Origin: Aptenodytes patagonicus
Taxonomy: Eukaryota > Chordata > Aves > Sphenisciformes > Spheniscidae
Assembly (NCBI RefSeq): GCF_965638725.1
Contig: NC_134974.1
Location: forward strand, 2,254,143 to 2,318,142
Direction: 5' to 3'
Length of the DNA stretch: 64,000 bases
Shown piece by piece: positions 12,390-26,164 of this stretch (its first letter is position 1; every line of letters starts with the position of its first letter). Position numbers and translations under genes: made by a program. The notes under the pieces were generated by a model, which saw nothing but the letters and a program-made list of their open reading frames with translations, made no database searches and was not told the DNA's origin.

Positions 12390-12740
12390 GCAGGAAAGCG
12401 AACGAACAAGTAAGCAAATTCAAAAGGGAAGATTACCGTCAATATTGCGTCGGTCTCAAGTTCATTAATTTGTGGTTTAAATGGCTCAGAGGAGTGTTAA
12501 ACAAATCTCATCTGTGCCGTGTTGCCGACACCTTTGTGCTTCTAATACCGCGGCGGAGAGCTGCTTTTATCCCAAGGAATTTATTTTTCCTCCGTGTTGC
12601 TCCCGCACAAGCCAGAAGCAAGCGCTGATTAAGCGAACGCGGGGCTGCCTTTTAAAAGAAAAAATAATTAAAAAAAATTTAAATCACCCCTCGTTGCTTT
12701 TAGCTTCCAAGCTTATTCCTAAAAAAATAAATGGAGGGTT
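12390..12740. promoter_or_regulatory. Candidate conserved non-coding element
   Basis: A 350-base stretch of non-repetitive AT-rich sequence with TTCATTAATTTGTGG, GGTTTAAATGG and a terminal AATAATTAAAAAAAATTTAA block. It is one of the most enhancer-like stretches of the left part of the window. Conservation was not tested. Confidence 0.35.
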
Positions 12741-13672
12741 GGCTCGGACTTTTTTTGCTAGTTTTTTTCCCCAAAATGCAGGGCATGGGATGGGGTAGCG
12801 CTAATAAAGCTGGGGTTTACGGCTTTATAGCTCACCGTGTCTAGCGGCAGCCGAAGTTTTGCAGGCTGCGTGTTCCCCGCTCGCTCCCAGCTCCCTCCAC
12901 CGCTCCCAGCCTTTAACTTTTCCCTTTGCACTAGTCAACAGCATTTTCTGCAAATATTGAGGCAAGTTTGCCCATTCCTTGAAGGAAAAAAGCGGCGGGT
13001 TCTCCAGCCCGGCGTGCCTGCGCGGCTATCTCGGAAAAAAGCAGAAAAGATACTTGCAGATTAATACTATTAAGTAGGATTTAAAAAAAAAAAAAAAAAA
13101 TAAAAGCAATTGAGGTTGGATAATGCCCTCCAGAACAAACCAGCTCTATTCTCCAGCGCCTGGCAGGTCCTTGTGTGCCAGGGGGTATTTAGCATGTCTT
13201 TAACGAAGCTGAAAGCTTTGTGTTGAAATTGCACTTTCGGACTCTCCACGCTGTGCGCGCTCATTGCCACCTGAGGAACAAGCAGAGGTGCAAAACCCAC
13301 CGCAATTGGCTTCGCAGGCAACGCAGACGGCCACACAGGCTGCAAATCAGCGCAGCACAAGGACAAAACCCTTGAAAAAGAGCCTTCGGCCAGCGCAGAA
13401 CGGGCCCGGGTTTCGGGCGAGCTCCTCCGCGGCGCCCGGGTCTCTTACCCGGCTCAAATCCAGCATAAAGTCACCCGCCGCGACCTGCTCCCGGGTCTCC
13501 TCCGCCCGCAGGAATGGGGGACCTGGGGGGGGACAGAAAGGGGATGGAGGCGGATTTAGTGGATCCAATATGCTCACCGAGCAGACAAGGCGATTTTCCT
13601 AATAGGAACATGCTTGCTAAATTTTCAAGTATCTTTTAAAATGCCTCCACTTTCCCTCCAGTAAATAGCTGA

Positions 13673-13737
13673 GGCTTTTATAATTTGTTAGAAAAGCTTT
13701 TATAATTTGTTAGAAAAGCTGAGGCTTGTATAATTGC
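13673..13737 (+). repeat. Short tandem duplication GCTTTTATAATTTGTTAGAA
   Basis: Two adjacent near-identical copies of about 23 bases (starting near 13674 and 13697), followed by a degenerate third partial copy ending in GAGGCTTGTATAATTG. It is a local slippage duplication of an AT-rich block. Confidence 0.8.
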
Positions 13738-16120
13738 TTCTTAAACTTCCCCGGGCCCTACGCAAGCAACGGATCAGTACTGCTGCAAATAAATTTAGTT
13801 AGAAACCCAGAAAGCTGCTGGACATAATCAGTGTAAAGGACATTTCAAGTCAGTGTCTTCTGCTGCGATATCCCTGGAATAAGGATCTTCCATGCCCACA
13901 GCATTTGCACCACCCTTACGAGCGACGCTGTAGCCATTGAACATCCAACCCCACCGCGCCGCTTGCTAAACGTGGGGTTTAATTCGGGTCCCCGAGCAGG
14001 CGGCACAAAAAGGGCTTTTTGGAAAAAAGAAAACAAAAAACCAAAAAAACAAAACAAGAATTTGAAGCTGAGGGAGGGTCTTTGTGGGGTGTAAAATAGC
14101 TCCTGGGAATGGCAAGCGAGGGATGCCAACGGAGAGAAACTGTCGTCCCCGGAGAGAGCAAGGACCTGCCGAGGGGGAGACAGAGGGAAGCGAGGGAGCA
14201 GGATCCCCCGGGGGAAGATGGCTCCTCTCCTGGGAAAAACAGCCAAGAGACCAAAAGCAGAGGAATTAAAAAGGCACACGGCAGCGTGAGCGGCCGTTGA
14301 ACGTATTTTGCAATACGTTTCGGGGGGGGAATTGAAGAGGTATTCATGTCCATCCCAAACTAAAACTCCTTTGTGTCTCTTCACGGTGACTTGGGACTCA
14401 ATTATTTGTATCAGTTAAGAAGGGGACTTTGCAAATATTTTCAGCGGCAAAAACTCCAGCCAGCAAAGCCAGCCCAAATCCCAACTTTTCGAGGGTTTGG
14501 GGAACTTCTCCTCTGCCCCCAAGCAGCCCTAAGCAAGACTCGCTTCCCTCGCTCTGCGAAAACAATGCCGGTTTTGATGCCAGCTCAATATTTCCTCCCG
14601 AAATCCCATTTTTCAAGCCTTCATTCCATTTTCCTGACAGCATTTGTTTTGTGGTCATCGGACAATATATTTACCGCGCTTTGTTATCGTCCGTTTTCTG
14701 GAAGACCCGATTGCGTTAAAAATCCCTCACAAAGACAAAACGCAAGGAGACGATGAATTCAAATCCAACGCGACCCATTTGGGGGTGTTTCTTTTACGAG
14801 ACACCTTGGCTCAGAGCAGCTGTTGCACGGCAAAGCTGGTTGAAACGCACGGCTAAGGACACTATGTGGCTCTATAAAATTGAACGTAGTTAATTAATTT
14901 ATTCCCCCCCCTCCACAGAAACGAAAAGCCAACAGGGTCTAACCTCAAGATTGGCGATAGCGGTGGATGCAGGAGAGGGGAGAGGGAAAATAAGCGGCGA
15001 TGCAACGGGAGGATGCTTTTCCAGGTTGGTTTCCCAACCTGACGCGGCGAATGCCGGGCGCAGCGGCGAAGCACCGTGCTCGTGGCCACAGGGTTGTCCT
15101 CGCTCTTTGCTTTTTTACCACGTTATTCTCATTTTAAAAAGGCAGAGGGACAACGCTAGCCGAAAAGCTTAGTTGAACAGCGTCAATCTGGGGCGGCTCC
15201 TCCGACGCCGGTGGGTTTGCCCCGGCTTCGGTGCAGCCGCGCGTCTGGGGAGCCCTGGGGATGTGTCGAGGCCGTGATCCCGGCAGAGGACGAACCCCCT
15301 GGGGCTCAAGAGGGTCCCCGTTTCCCTGCACCGCTGCAGGATCACCTTTGGGATTTGCCTAGAGGGTCTCGGAGGCGAAAAATAAAGCATCCCAAAGGCA
15401 GCTCCCAGGCCTTTCCCACCGTAACAGCGTCGGCACGCTTTTCTTTAATGTTTTTAATTCCTCCTCCAAACTAGCAAAGACCCGGGTGAAAAGATGCGTA
15501 GGAAGGGCAGGCCGGTGCCAGGTGCAGAGGAGGTTTTATAGGGTTGCCCCACACGCGTCCCGCGCTGGCCAGCATCCTCTGCCCAGGGAGCTGCATCCCA
15601 GTCCCGTGCCTTGGCCCCCGGGGTTTTACATCCCCGGGAGCATCGCAGGGGCCATGGGGGTGACCCGGGATGCTGCTGCTGCTGCCCAATCTCTGCCCGC
15701 ACCCAGCTCCGGCCGGCAGCATCCCAGCGCACCTCCCTTCCCCAGCCTGTTGCTTTTGTATCCGCAGCTCTCTTTTTCCAGAGTCCTCTTTCCGAGGGCT
15801 CCCGTTCCCGTCGGCGCCTGTTTCTATCCCAGCACTCGCAGCCTCTGGGACCCATTTTAATTCCTTTCACAAAGAGCCACATGGCTTTCCCCCCCGCCCC
15901 TCTTTCCCTTGTTTTCCTTTGTGGGGGGATCAACACAGCCTCCTCCAGCCTCCCAAGAGCTGACTTAAGCATCCCTTAAACCACTATTATTATTTTTTTC
16001 CTCTGGTTAGGAAAAGCCACACAAAACACGAGGCACGGGAAAGACGACCGACGGATGCAAACCGAGGGGTCGTCGTGCTCTCCCCACCTCTCCCCTGCTT
16101 GCACTTTTCCCTGCCAGTGA
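13738..16120. other. Intergenic, AT-richer unique sequence
   Basis: No splice-bounded coding exon recognised. Enhancer-like islands occur at about 14285-14450 (TATTTTGCAATACG palindrome-like, TCAATTATTTGTATC) and 14640-14720 (GACAATATATTTACCGCG). They are unassigned. Confidence 0.35.
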
Positions 16121-16123
16121 TCA

Positions 16124-16166
<43 letters not shown>

Positions 16167-16175
16167 ATTATTATC
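16124..16175. repeat. (ATT)n microsatellite
   Basis: About sixteen ATT triplets with one AATATT interruption near the 3' side. It is a plain trinucleotide microsatellite. Confidence 0.95.
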
Positions 16176-16179
16176 AGGG

Positions 16180-19100
16180 ATTTCTGGGCTGCGGTGGATT
16201 TTTGCTGCCTGCCAGCTGAGACTCAGCCTTGGCCAAAGTGAGACGCGGTGGGGCTGGCAGGCCAGCGAGCGGGCGCCAATTGACAAGTCTATTAAATTAA
16301 AAATAACCAACCAGCCCAAGGTCCACCAGGGTGGATCCTGACGGACGGGCCGCGTCTATTCGATCTTTTCCATATTAACCCCTCGCTGTCCCGCCTTAGG
16401 GAAGTACAAAGGAAAAGCGTCCTCGCGCAGGGACGCTTCCCCCCCCCCCAAAAAACCAGCAAGGATGTTTTCTCCAAAACAATAAATCGCCACAGTTCCC
16501 CTCCTCTTGATTTTTAAATGGAAAAATAAGAGAAACCAGAAAATTGCGGGCGAGGGTTTCCACCGAGGGGATGGATGAAAAGTTTGCAAGGCAGCTGGGA
16601 AGTCACGGCTACAGCCGTTTCCCGCTGCTGGCCGGGAGAGCAATTTGCCACCAGCACCGAATTTGCTGCTGGAGGTGGGATAGCTCCTGGCAGGATCCTG
16701 TTAGGATTTCTCCCGTGAAAGCAAAGCAGCCGTGCTCTGCCTCTCACACCGGAGCTGCACGGGTTCACCTGCCAGCGAACGCAACAGCATTTGAAGCTTT
16801 TCATTCCCACGCAGCTGGACTCACTCATTTCCCTCCCCAGGCTAAATAATCAGCTGGAGAGTAACGACTTTCTCGCTGGAAATATTCAGAGACAGAAAAA
16901 GAAACGTCCCGTCCCCCCCAAACACTGTTTAAAAATAAATAATTCCCGGCTGCAAAAACCAAGGAGAGTAAAACCAAGACCATTGCGCTGACAAACTCTT
17001 AGTTAATCGCAGAAATTAATCAACCATCCCTCCCTCGTTTTGCCTCGCTTAAAATAGCCCCGCAAGCCCCCAGCGGTGTCTTACCCGGGGGAGCTCCTGC
17101 TCATCCGAGTCCTAATGTCGCCTGCAAAAGCACTGACCGATTTGCATAGCCGTGCCGGAGAGCTGGACTGGGTCGAGGGGACAGGGACAGCCTTTCCAGG
17201 CCCTGAATGGCATTGTGGAAGGAAAAAAAAAAACCAACAACCCCACCACACCAAAACCCAACCCTCTAATCTCCGGGGATTCACGCCTTTCGGTGCTACG
17301 GGCCGGATTCGGAGCCCCGTTTGCTGCTGGCGAGCTCCGACGTCGCGAAGGAAGCTGCCCGAGACGCCCTGCCTGATTTTAGGGCAAATTGCAAACCCCT
17401 GCAAGGGTGAAGCAGGTTCAGCCCCGAGAAAGATTTTCCCTTTAGACGCGTCTGCAACAGAGATGGGGTTTTTAATCCGCTAACATGGAACAGAAACCTC
17501 GAGGGCTTTGGTTTGGACAACCCCCCTTCCGAAACGGCTGGGTGATGGATGCTGCAAGGTGATGGAGAGCAGCACCGGCGCCGCAGCCATGAGGTTAAAC
17601 CCACGTGCCGAGGGTCCGGCAGGAGCGAGGCCCGTGCCGCCGGCACCTGCAAAGCCCACGCGTGCCCTCCCGCTCCTCTGCTGCTGCATGCAGCAGGCCT
17701 GGCGACGCGGCACCTCTCCGTACACGCCTGCCTCCGCACAAGCCCACACGAGCACGCTATGCTCACGCTTACACACGCCGTGCCCACGCTTACACGTGCC
17801 AGCGAGCCGGGCGTTTCGCACATCGCTCACACTGGGTGTTTCTGAAACACCGATGCTTTCGTACGGGGATTTATGTATAACATCACGCAGGCAGCAGCAC
17901 GGCGAGGAAAGGTCACACCACACACAGACCACACGCACCGCACATGCGTGTGGGGCCGTGTTTTCCCCCCCCGTGGGCTTTGCTCCGCTCCCCACGTTAC
18001 CTGGGAGGGGAGAGGAGGAGGCGAAGGCTGCGAGAGCATCTCCCAGCGAGGCAGCCGTGCCGGATCGCTCCCGCCGGTGAGCCTGGCTGAGGGTTTCGGT
18101 CGCCTTGGCAGGAACCTGGTTTGCAAAGTGAAGTTCAACAGGTCAGTGGGGGCACCGGGAACCCCCCGATTTCTTCCTCCCTTCCCAGCCAACCCCCCCC
18201 CACGCCTCCTCGGAGAGGAAGCCCCCTCAAATCCTGTGTCACAGCCACACAATTACACCAAATTTGAAGTGTCTCTGGCTGATTTACTGCGTTTTCCGAT
18301 CCCCCACGTGTTGGGGGGGATATTTCTCTATTTCCCTGCCTAAACAAGCCCATAAATTGAAGATCTTTTTTTTTCCCCTTTCAAACCCAACCATTTCCAG
18401 GTATTCTTGGGCTGAGCTGGCACCGGCGGGAGCTCAGCTGGGAGTTCATTTCCTTCTCCTGTTCGGGAGCGAGGAAAAACCATTCCCTGAAGGTCCCCCC
18501 TCTCCAGCCCATCTTTTCTTCTCCCCAGACCTCTGCTAAAGACAACCAAAAGGTCATTCAAAATCCCTTGCCAGAGCATTTTGGAGGCCTGGAGACGGGC
18601 AGGGTGGCTCCTGGGAAAGGGGCATTATTCCCGTTTATGGGAGCAATCCCACAGAAGCGATTCCCCAGCTCTTCGCTAATCCATTCGTGGCGAGCCAAAG
18701 CCTCTCCATCAGCCGCCGGCTCACGGCTCTGAGGGCAGAGGAAGCCCAAATTTGGCACCAGCTCGGAGCCGGTGATGGAGCTCGGGGGACTCTGGGGCAG
18801 CGCGGGTGGCCCAGGATTTGGGGAGGGTGGGACAGCCCCCAAGGGACATCTAGGGTTGGCTTTTCCAAGTCCCTCGCCCTCATTTTACCCGTTAGTTGGG
18901 CCGCGGTGTGATGGAGCGAGCTCGGCCTCGGGGAGCCCGCGGGTGACGTGAAAGCAGGAGTGGGGAAACTGAGGCCCAGAGCGGAAACCCGGGGTCCTTT
19001 GGTGTCCTTTTGGACACCAAACCCGCTGGTCCCCGGACTGCTGCGATGCTGAGCTGGGACCTCTCCCTCCTGCAACCCCCGGGCTGCCTTTCCTCCCCTC

Positions 19101-22100
19101 CTTCCAGGCGGGTGGGCAGCGGGGCAGGCAGGGGAAGGGGGCCGGGGCAGGCAGGGGTGGCCTTGCCCAGGGGTCCGCTCCCGGGCCGGGCTGGCAGCCC
19201 CCTCCGCAAGCCCCGCTGCCACTCGCAAAGCGCTGCTGCCACCTCGTGGTGCCGTGTCCCCCCCGCTCGCCCGCTGTCCCCGCGTCCCCGAAGCCAGCTC
19301 CAGGCGCCCGGCCACATCCTGCACCCGGCAGGGCTGGGGGCGCGGGGGGGCTGGGGCTCGCACCGGTGCCCGGAGGGTCCGTAGGCACCCAGTGACATCC
19401 TCACACCGAAGCCACGCAGAGCCCAGACCTTCCTCTCCCACCGCGCTACGCGGACCCCAGGACGCCGCGTCTTAACTGATGGGGAAACTGAGGCACGGGG
19501 AGGCAGACCAGCGGCTGCATGAGCTTGCTGGTGGTCCCCAGCATCCCAGCTGCGTGCGCTGGGCACCACCGCCGCCACCACGCGCGGCATCAGTGCTCGG
19601 TGGTGACCAAACAGGGCAGGGGAGACCTCCCGGTCCCTCCGCAAAGAGGTGGCAAAGGGGCTGAGTCCGGTCCCATCTGCTCTCATCTTTTTTTAGCCCC
19701 GGTGCTTCCCTGCCCTGCAGCTGCCCAGCCCCGGAGCAGGTGCTTCGGGCTGGTGATTTATCTGCACGTCAGCATCCCGGGAGCGTCTCCGAGCAGTACG
19801 CAGGCAAGGGCAGGGGAGCGGGATGGATGGTTTTCCTCCGGAGGCGGCCGAGGGATGCCAGCCCCGCGTGGATGTGCCATCCCGTGGCTGGAGAGGGCCA
19901 TGGGGCTTGGGTCGCACCTTCAAGTAGGGCGGTTGAAGGACGCAGCTCCCTCATTCTCGAGATCTTCCCTCTCCAGATGTAGCACCAAGACTTCTGGTCC
20001 TCCCAGCATCTGCTCTTCTCCGGGACCTCCTGAGCCCCCCAAGCAGGGGATAGGGAAAGCTCTGGGCTGGAGAAACCTGGAGGAAGAGTTTAACTTGACT
20101 CCAGACTTGCATCTTCATCGGTTTTTCCATCTCCCTCCTTGCAGAGCCGGGAGAAGAGCAGCTGCCCGCAGGCACAGGCCCTTCGCTCCCAGCCCTGCGG
20201 TGCCAGGGGGAGGTGCCCAGGCCGGGTGCTCCCATGCTCGAGGAGGCAGGTACTGCTGAAAGAGGAGCCTGCCTTGAATTTCCAGCAGTGCTTTGCATTC
20301 CCAACCTGCTCGTTTTTTTCCCAGAGCCTGGAGAAACCCCCGAGATCGCTAGCTCTGAGTGGTCCGGCCGGGACCCCGCATCCATCTCACACACAGTTTG
20401 CTCTGCCCACAGATTGGAAGTGCGCAGTTGGGAAGCCTTCAGCTCTCCCTCCCTTTTCCCTTCCCCTCCCCACTGGAATCCGGCTTTCGGGATCAAAAAT
20501 ACTACTGGCTATTTTTAAAGCGTCGACTTAGCCCCCTCTCCTCCAGCTCGCGGTGACGGATCGGGCTGTCGTAAAGTTCAGCTGTTTTCTGCTCCCTCCG
20601 CACTGAGCCCAGGACGTTAACAGCCGTGATTCCCTCCTCGCTCCTGCCCGCAGCCAAACCCACACCGGGGACCAAGATTCGTGTCCAGAGCGTCTGGGGA
20701 CATTTGGTGGCCCGTCCTGTGGCTGGTCGGAGTGGCATTTGCTGGGGTAAGTGGAGCACTGGGACCCTCGGCAGAGGTTTGGGGAGGGAGGGATGGGGGC
20801 TTTATGCCAAGCATGGTGTGGAAAGAAGGGTGGATGCTTTGGGTTTGAGCAGGCACTGTGCAAACGGCCCGTCCGCTGCTGTGTCTGTACCTGGAGAGAA
20901 GCGAAATCCCTTCTTCCAGCTCTCCAGCAAATCCTGCCTTCCCCAGGCCCCTCTTCCGACTCCGATCCCAACCCTGCAGCTCGGCTCTCCCCTGCAGCAT
21001 CCCGGGGGGATGCTAGCCGCTGTGCCGTGGTCCGGGGAGCACAGGGATGACACTCGGGGCTCGGCTCATCCCCTGCCTCCAACCTCAAGAGCCTGGCTGA
21101 TCCCGCTCGCCCAGGGATGCTCGGGAAAGGCTGGCGGAGCTCTCCCTGACGGGGGCTTAACCGAGCCGCGTTCGGGAGCAATGCTGGTGGGTGGCAGAAG
21201 GGTTTGCTCGTGTCCTCAGCTTTGGTGGAGACAGATGAGCTCCTTGGAGACCTGATGCCTCTTCAGATACGTTGTGCTGAGTTTCCCCATCCACACAGGC
21301 CATTTTGGGTGCAAACCCACCTGGGTTCGGACCGGGGCTCCTGGCAGCAGTGGGTTTGCAGACAGGGCTGATGCCAGCTCAGAGCCAGGCTGGGGCCGGT
21401 CTCCCTGAGCAAATTAAATCTCCGAAGCACTAGGGTTAAACCAAACCCTCGCCAAACTCATTGCGTTAGTGATGGGGCTAGATGGGGGCTGGAGCCAAGC
21501 TGTGACCATGCTGTCCCAACCTTTAGAGGGATGACATTGCTCCAGATGACAATCCACGTGGGTGACGCTCACAGGCAGAGCTGCACCTTACCTGCTTTGC
21601 ACCAAAAATTACGCAGCTGCCACGGTCAGGGTCTCTTCCCCCCGCCTGGGGCATTGCAGTGCTTGGGAAAGCCTCGTCTTTTCGGGCAGGAGGGTCTGGG
21701 TAACGCCAGCTGCTCTGCAGCCCCCTCAGTGGCAGGATTTGGTGACCCAGCTGGCGGGATCCGGTGCTTTGTGCCTCCTAAACCTCCAGCTGATTTTGCT
21801 GGTGAGAAGCGGGGGGGGGAGTTGGCTTTCGGAAGCGGTTTGATCACAGATGCTTTTGTCTTGGTACCGTGACTCTCTGCCAGCTCGGGAGAAATTCCCA
21901 GCCTCCTCAGCCCAACATATGCCTGCAGCCCCCAGCTCAGAGAGCTGCTGCGCACTGACGGCATTAAAGCAATCGATGGCTCCATTTCACGGCACGGCCA
22001 GGATCCGGCACGTCGCCAGGGAGGTGAGCCCATAACACTGAGTCTCAGGGCCGCGAGGCAGGGGAAGGACCCCACGACCCCCTGGGCTGCAGCAACCTGG

Positions 22101-25100
22101 ATATCCCGGTTTGGTTTCTCCGTTCGAAGTTTCCCCTCCCTTGTCCAAACAAAGCGGGCGGGTGGGATGCCGAGAGGCCTCCGCTCTCGCCGAGCCCAGA
22201 TGGTACCGTCTGCTGTTCCAGAAGAATTCCCACCTGCCCGCCCTGCGTGTAACCGATTCCCTCGGTGGGTGTCTGCGCCTCCCCGCGCCGGGGGCTCGCT
22301 GCGGGGAAGCCTACGGCAGCAGATGGGGAGGATACCAAGCACCCGAGGCATGGCCAGGGCGGACCTTGGGAGGCTACACTAGGATATGGGTCTTATTTTT
22401 TAAACAACATTTTTTCCACTCCCTGGTTATCCCTCGTTACCAGGTAACAGAGGCCCGGAGCATAAATACTGGGCAGGGAAAAGAGCTGCAAAGCCTCCAT
22501 GCACCCCGGGAGCAAAAAACGGGCATCTAAAACCTTCCTCCTGCAGTAGCTGCTGATGTAAATCCCAGCTGGGATTTGAACCCAAGCTGGTATTTATTCT
22601 TTGTTTTCCTTTCTTCTATCCATTGGCCCCAAGGAAGATGTACTGTTACACTTAAAACAAGAGTCTGGCTGTAGATTTAAGCTGCCATAAGCAGCCGTGA
22701 TCCCTCCTTTTCTCCCCAGTTCCCTGGGTGAAGAGCAGTTCAGCGGCTGCCACGACCCACCCCAGCACTGGCTGCATGGTTCATGCAGCAGGAGAGCTCA
22801 CGTCGGGGTCAGAGCAGGAGAGGAGAGGGTCGGAGGGGGAAACCCTTTTCCCCCCCATCCCTAAACAACCCAAACTGGTCTAGAGGTGCAGTGCAGAAAT
22901 CGGGAGCGCTTCCCCCCGGGAGGGCCGTGGCGGTACCTGGAGGGGTTTGGTTAAGCCCTGCTGCTCCCTCTGCTCTCCTGGGCTCAGGTTGGCACGAGGC
23001 TCCGGGTGCGAAGGCATCGAGGGTGCTGCAGGTCTGCGAGGCTTCGCTCCCTACCATGAAGAGCAAGACCTGGAAAACAGCAGGAATTTGGCTTAGGAGG
23101 CAGGAGGCTTTTCTGAACGGGTTCCCAAAGGGGTTTGTGGGTGCTGGGGGCACTGAGGGACCCACTTTCAATCCCTGCCCTCCAGCCGTAACTGCCAGGG
23201 ATCCTAAAGGGACAGGCCACCCCTGGAAAAGCCCGATGTGGACATTTCCCCACCATTTCTCCTCCCTGCAGGAATGGGGGTTTGTGCAGCCGCTCTCTGC
23301 ACCCAAGCCCTTGCAGGTGGGCATTCGGGAACCCAGCCGGCGTGGCCTGGCGTTCGTCAACCCCTGGGGACACCGGCCACCTTTGGCCCGTGCCGTATTT
23401 GTGTTCAGGACTCAGCTTCCCCCTCCTGGGGCACAGCCACAAGAGACATGGCCGAAAAAGTATTCCCTGCAGGGATACATCCACGGGGAAAAGCACAGTG
23501 CTTTTCCCCAGGGACTCGCTCCACAGGGGTGCAGGTGGGGGGTTGCAGTATCACCCGAGGAAGGAAAACCAGGTAGCTCCAAGGAAGCCAGCTCCCGCAG
23601 CCCGTGCTGCACCCCACGAGTGACGTGTCCCCATACCACCGAGTAGAACCACCCAGCTAGGGTGGTCTGGGGGCTCCCACCTCCTCCTCGGGCTCCTCTG
23701 CCCTCCCCTTGCCACACACCATCTCCCTCTGCCCCCTCCGTTTGTTGTTCTTGGCTGGGGTTTAGCCTGTCTAAATTTAGGCGGATCTATTTCAACACCC
23801 ATCCTCTGCCCTGGGGGGGGAAGAGGACGGAGCAAAGGTAGCTGGGGAGGAAGAGCAGGGACCGCGGTGCCCTGCAGTGGGGTCCGCTCCCCGCACCCCC
23901 GGCCGGGCTTTCCGCACCAGCACCCTGGATTTTATCCGGCTGCGAGGCCATGGAGGTGCCCAGGACTGAGGTTGGCATTTTCCCAGCTGTCATCCCATGG
24001 ATCTCTCTGGCTGTCACCTGGGGTAGAGCTGGGTGACAAGGACAAGCCAGCCCGTCTGTCCACCAGGGAAGGAGCTCCCTGCGCTGGGAACCAGCTCGTC
24101 TCCGGAGGAGGCTGATGCAGGTGAGTGAGGCTGCAGCAAAGCAAGGGCAGGGACGAGGGTCCGAGGAGCAGGACATGGGCACTGGCACCCAGGGGTGCTC
24201 TAGGGTCCGGTCCCACGTGTAGGTGACCCCAAACAGGGAGGACTGGGGTGTCCGAGCCCCCCTCGCTGCCCTGCCTGGCACAGCCAAAAACCATCTATCT
24301 CCCCTCACAGGTGGCATCACCTTGGGCTTGCGGAGCATCTCTAACTGCTGCTACTGCCTTTCTCCTAATGCCATTGGGGTCAGGACGTCCCAAAGAAAGT
24401 CCTGCTGCCTGCAGGACCCACGGCAGGGCCTCTCCTTGCCCCGGCCAGAGCCACGCTTCTCCGCTACACATTAACCGGCTGTTTATCTGCCAAGCGTTGC
24501 GCCAGGTCCCCTCCATGTCACCACCTCCAGGGGATTTTGGGGGGTAGTGCTGAGGGGTCACTAGCTCCTGTGAGCCCCAAGAAAGGCGCTCAGCCTGGTC
24601 AAACAGGAGAGGGCGAGACATGACAGAGCAAGTGCCAGCCATCGGAGGAGGATCGGAGCGCACAGTCTGCTTGTTCCTCGCTCACCAGTACACACCAAAC
24701 AGGAGCCTAGTTCCCAGTTCCCAGCACCGGGGCTCGTGTCCCCGTGCCCCAGGGCTTCAGAGACCACTTTCACCCCTCTATCAGCTCAGCTTGTCCTCGC
24801 TGCCAAGAGCAGCTGGCAGCCAGAGCATCGCCAGCAGGTCTGAAGCATGTTTTTGCTCCAGACATCTGCCCCGTTAGCCATTAATCCAGCTGGCAGAGGA
24901 ACGCGGGGGGCCGCCAGCACTCAGCTACGTCACCGTGCCAGCCAGTACAACTAACGGCGGTTGTTTAACGGCTGTAGCCGTGACAAAGGGAGCTGAAAGG
25001 TGCTAGACGGAGCTGGTGGGACTGTGATTTCTCCTTTTTTTGAGAAAAAGGATGAGAATTCAGTCTCTCGTCCCCCCTGGTTGCAGCTTACACTTACTAG

Positions 25101-26090
25101 CAATCGCAGTGTCAGTAATATCAACTCCTTGGGCTGCCGAGGGTACCAGGCACAGACACATCACCGTTGAGCATCAGCCTCTGGCAACTGGCACCTCACA
25201 CAAGCTAAAGGGGAGAAAAAAAAAAAAAATACCGATTTCACATACAGCAGTGTCAAAAGGACCTTTGCAAAAGGCCCTTTGACTAACAAGTGACTAATAA
25301 CCGGCTGTTAAAATAAGCCACCAAGGACTCAAATCCCCAGCCCTGATGAAGCACAAGGGAAGTTAAATTTTCCCTGCGGCTGCACCTCCTCCTGCCGCAG
25401 CCCACTGCCTGGATGCATGCAGCTTCTTGCAGTCCCCTTCCAGCCAGCTCGAGCCCCCCCAGCACCCAGGGAGCAGCCAGAGCCAGCGCAAGCAAGGGGG
25501 AAAAGGTGGAACGTGGCTGAGAGCACGATTCCCAGTTTTGAGGGAACCTGGACGCAGGTTTTTGGTGGAGCAGGAGGTGCTGGTATCCCCCGGTGGTGCT
25601 GGCTGTGGACATCATGGCAGTCGCACTTATAATTTGGCTTTTCAACTCCTATCCCCTTGGATGCTGTGCTCCAAACCTTCGTTTTGGTGGGGACAGCAGC
25701 AGGCCAGAGGCAGCCCGTGCTGCACCCGACATGTAGGACAGTTTGGGTCCTCTCCGCACTCATCGGCTGCTCGCAGCCCTGCTGTGAAGTCTCTTCGAGC
25801 CCCTGGAGCTCACCGATCCTCTCCAAGGGCAGCTGGAAGCTTTAAATTTTTGACACACTGAGCTACACAGCACAGCTGCCTCGGGGTGGAAGATGAGAGC
25901 CGCAGTGATTGAAAACGGTTAAAAAAACCAAACCCTCTGGGATTTTGCTCAAAAGCTTGCCTCCCCCCGAGAGGCAGCAGTGCAGCCAAGCCCTGCAGGG
26001 CCACGTTTGGCAGCTGCCTGGATGCTGGCAGCTCCGTACCTGCAGCAGCTCACATTTGCTGGCACCTCTCAGATCCCACCTCCACTTTGC
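16180..26090. other. Intergenic upstream of HJV
   Basis: No confident gene. A CACG/CACAC-rich stretch at about 17715-17960 resembles the alternating tract at 3005-3290 on the opposite strand. Copies of the dispersed motif GGGGAAACTGAGGC lie at 18962-18979 and 19481-19498. From 19 to 26 kb the sequence is unique, moderately GC-rich and free of exon-like frames with family similarity. Untranslated first exon(s) of HJV may lie here but cannot be placed. Confidence 0.4.
19481..19498 (+). repeat. Dispersed motif GGGGAAACTGAGGCACGG (representative copy)
   Basis: The window holds about ten copies. Plus strand: 3753-3770, 5044-5060, 18962-18979, 19481-19498, 43478-43494 and 51666-51683. Minus strand: 5925-5941, 10493-10510, 43953-43970 and 44610-44622 (cut by the gap). 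Most match over 16-18 bases while their flanks do not align by eye. From memory the word matches the core of the MIR/CORE-SINE family (GTGCCTCAGTTTCC), so ancient SINE remnants are the first explanation. Confidence 0.7.
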
Positions 26091-26096
26091 TTCTAG

Positions 26097-26164
26097 GGGA
26101 CCTGCTGAATGAAGCAGAGACAAGCCAGAGGGTGAGCAACCCCCCAGGCTCTGCATGGATTGGA
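26097..26164 (+). other. HJV: Probable HJV 5' UTR part of the first coding exon
   Basis: A good acceptor (TTGCTTCTAG, ending 26096) precedes the HJV start codon by 68 bases, so the first coding exon probably begins at 26097 with 5' UTR. The upstream non-coding exon and promoter were not found. This is inferred from the splice signal only. Confidence 0.4.
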
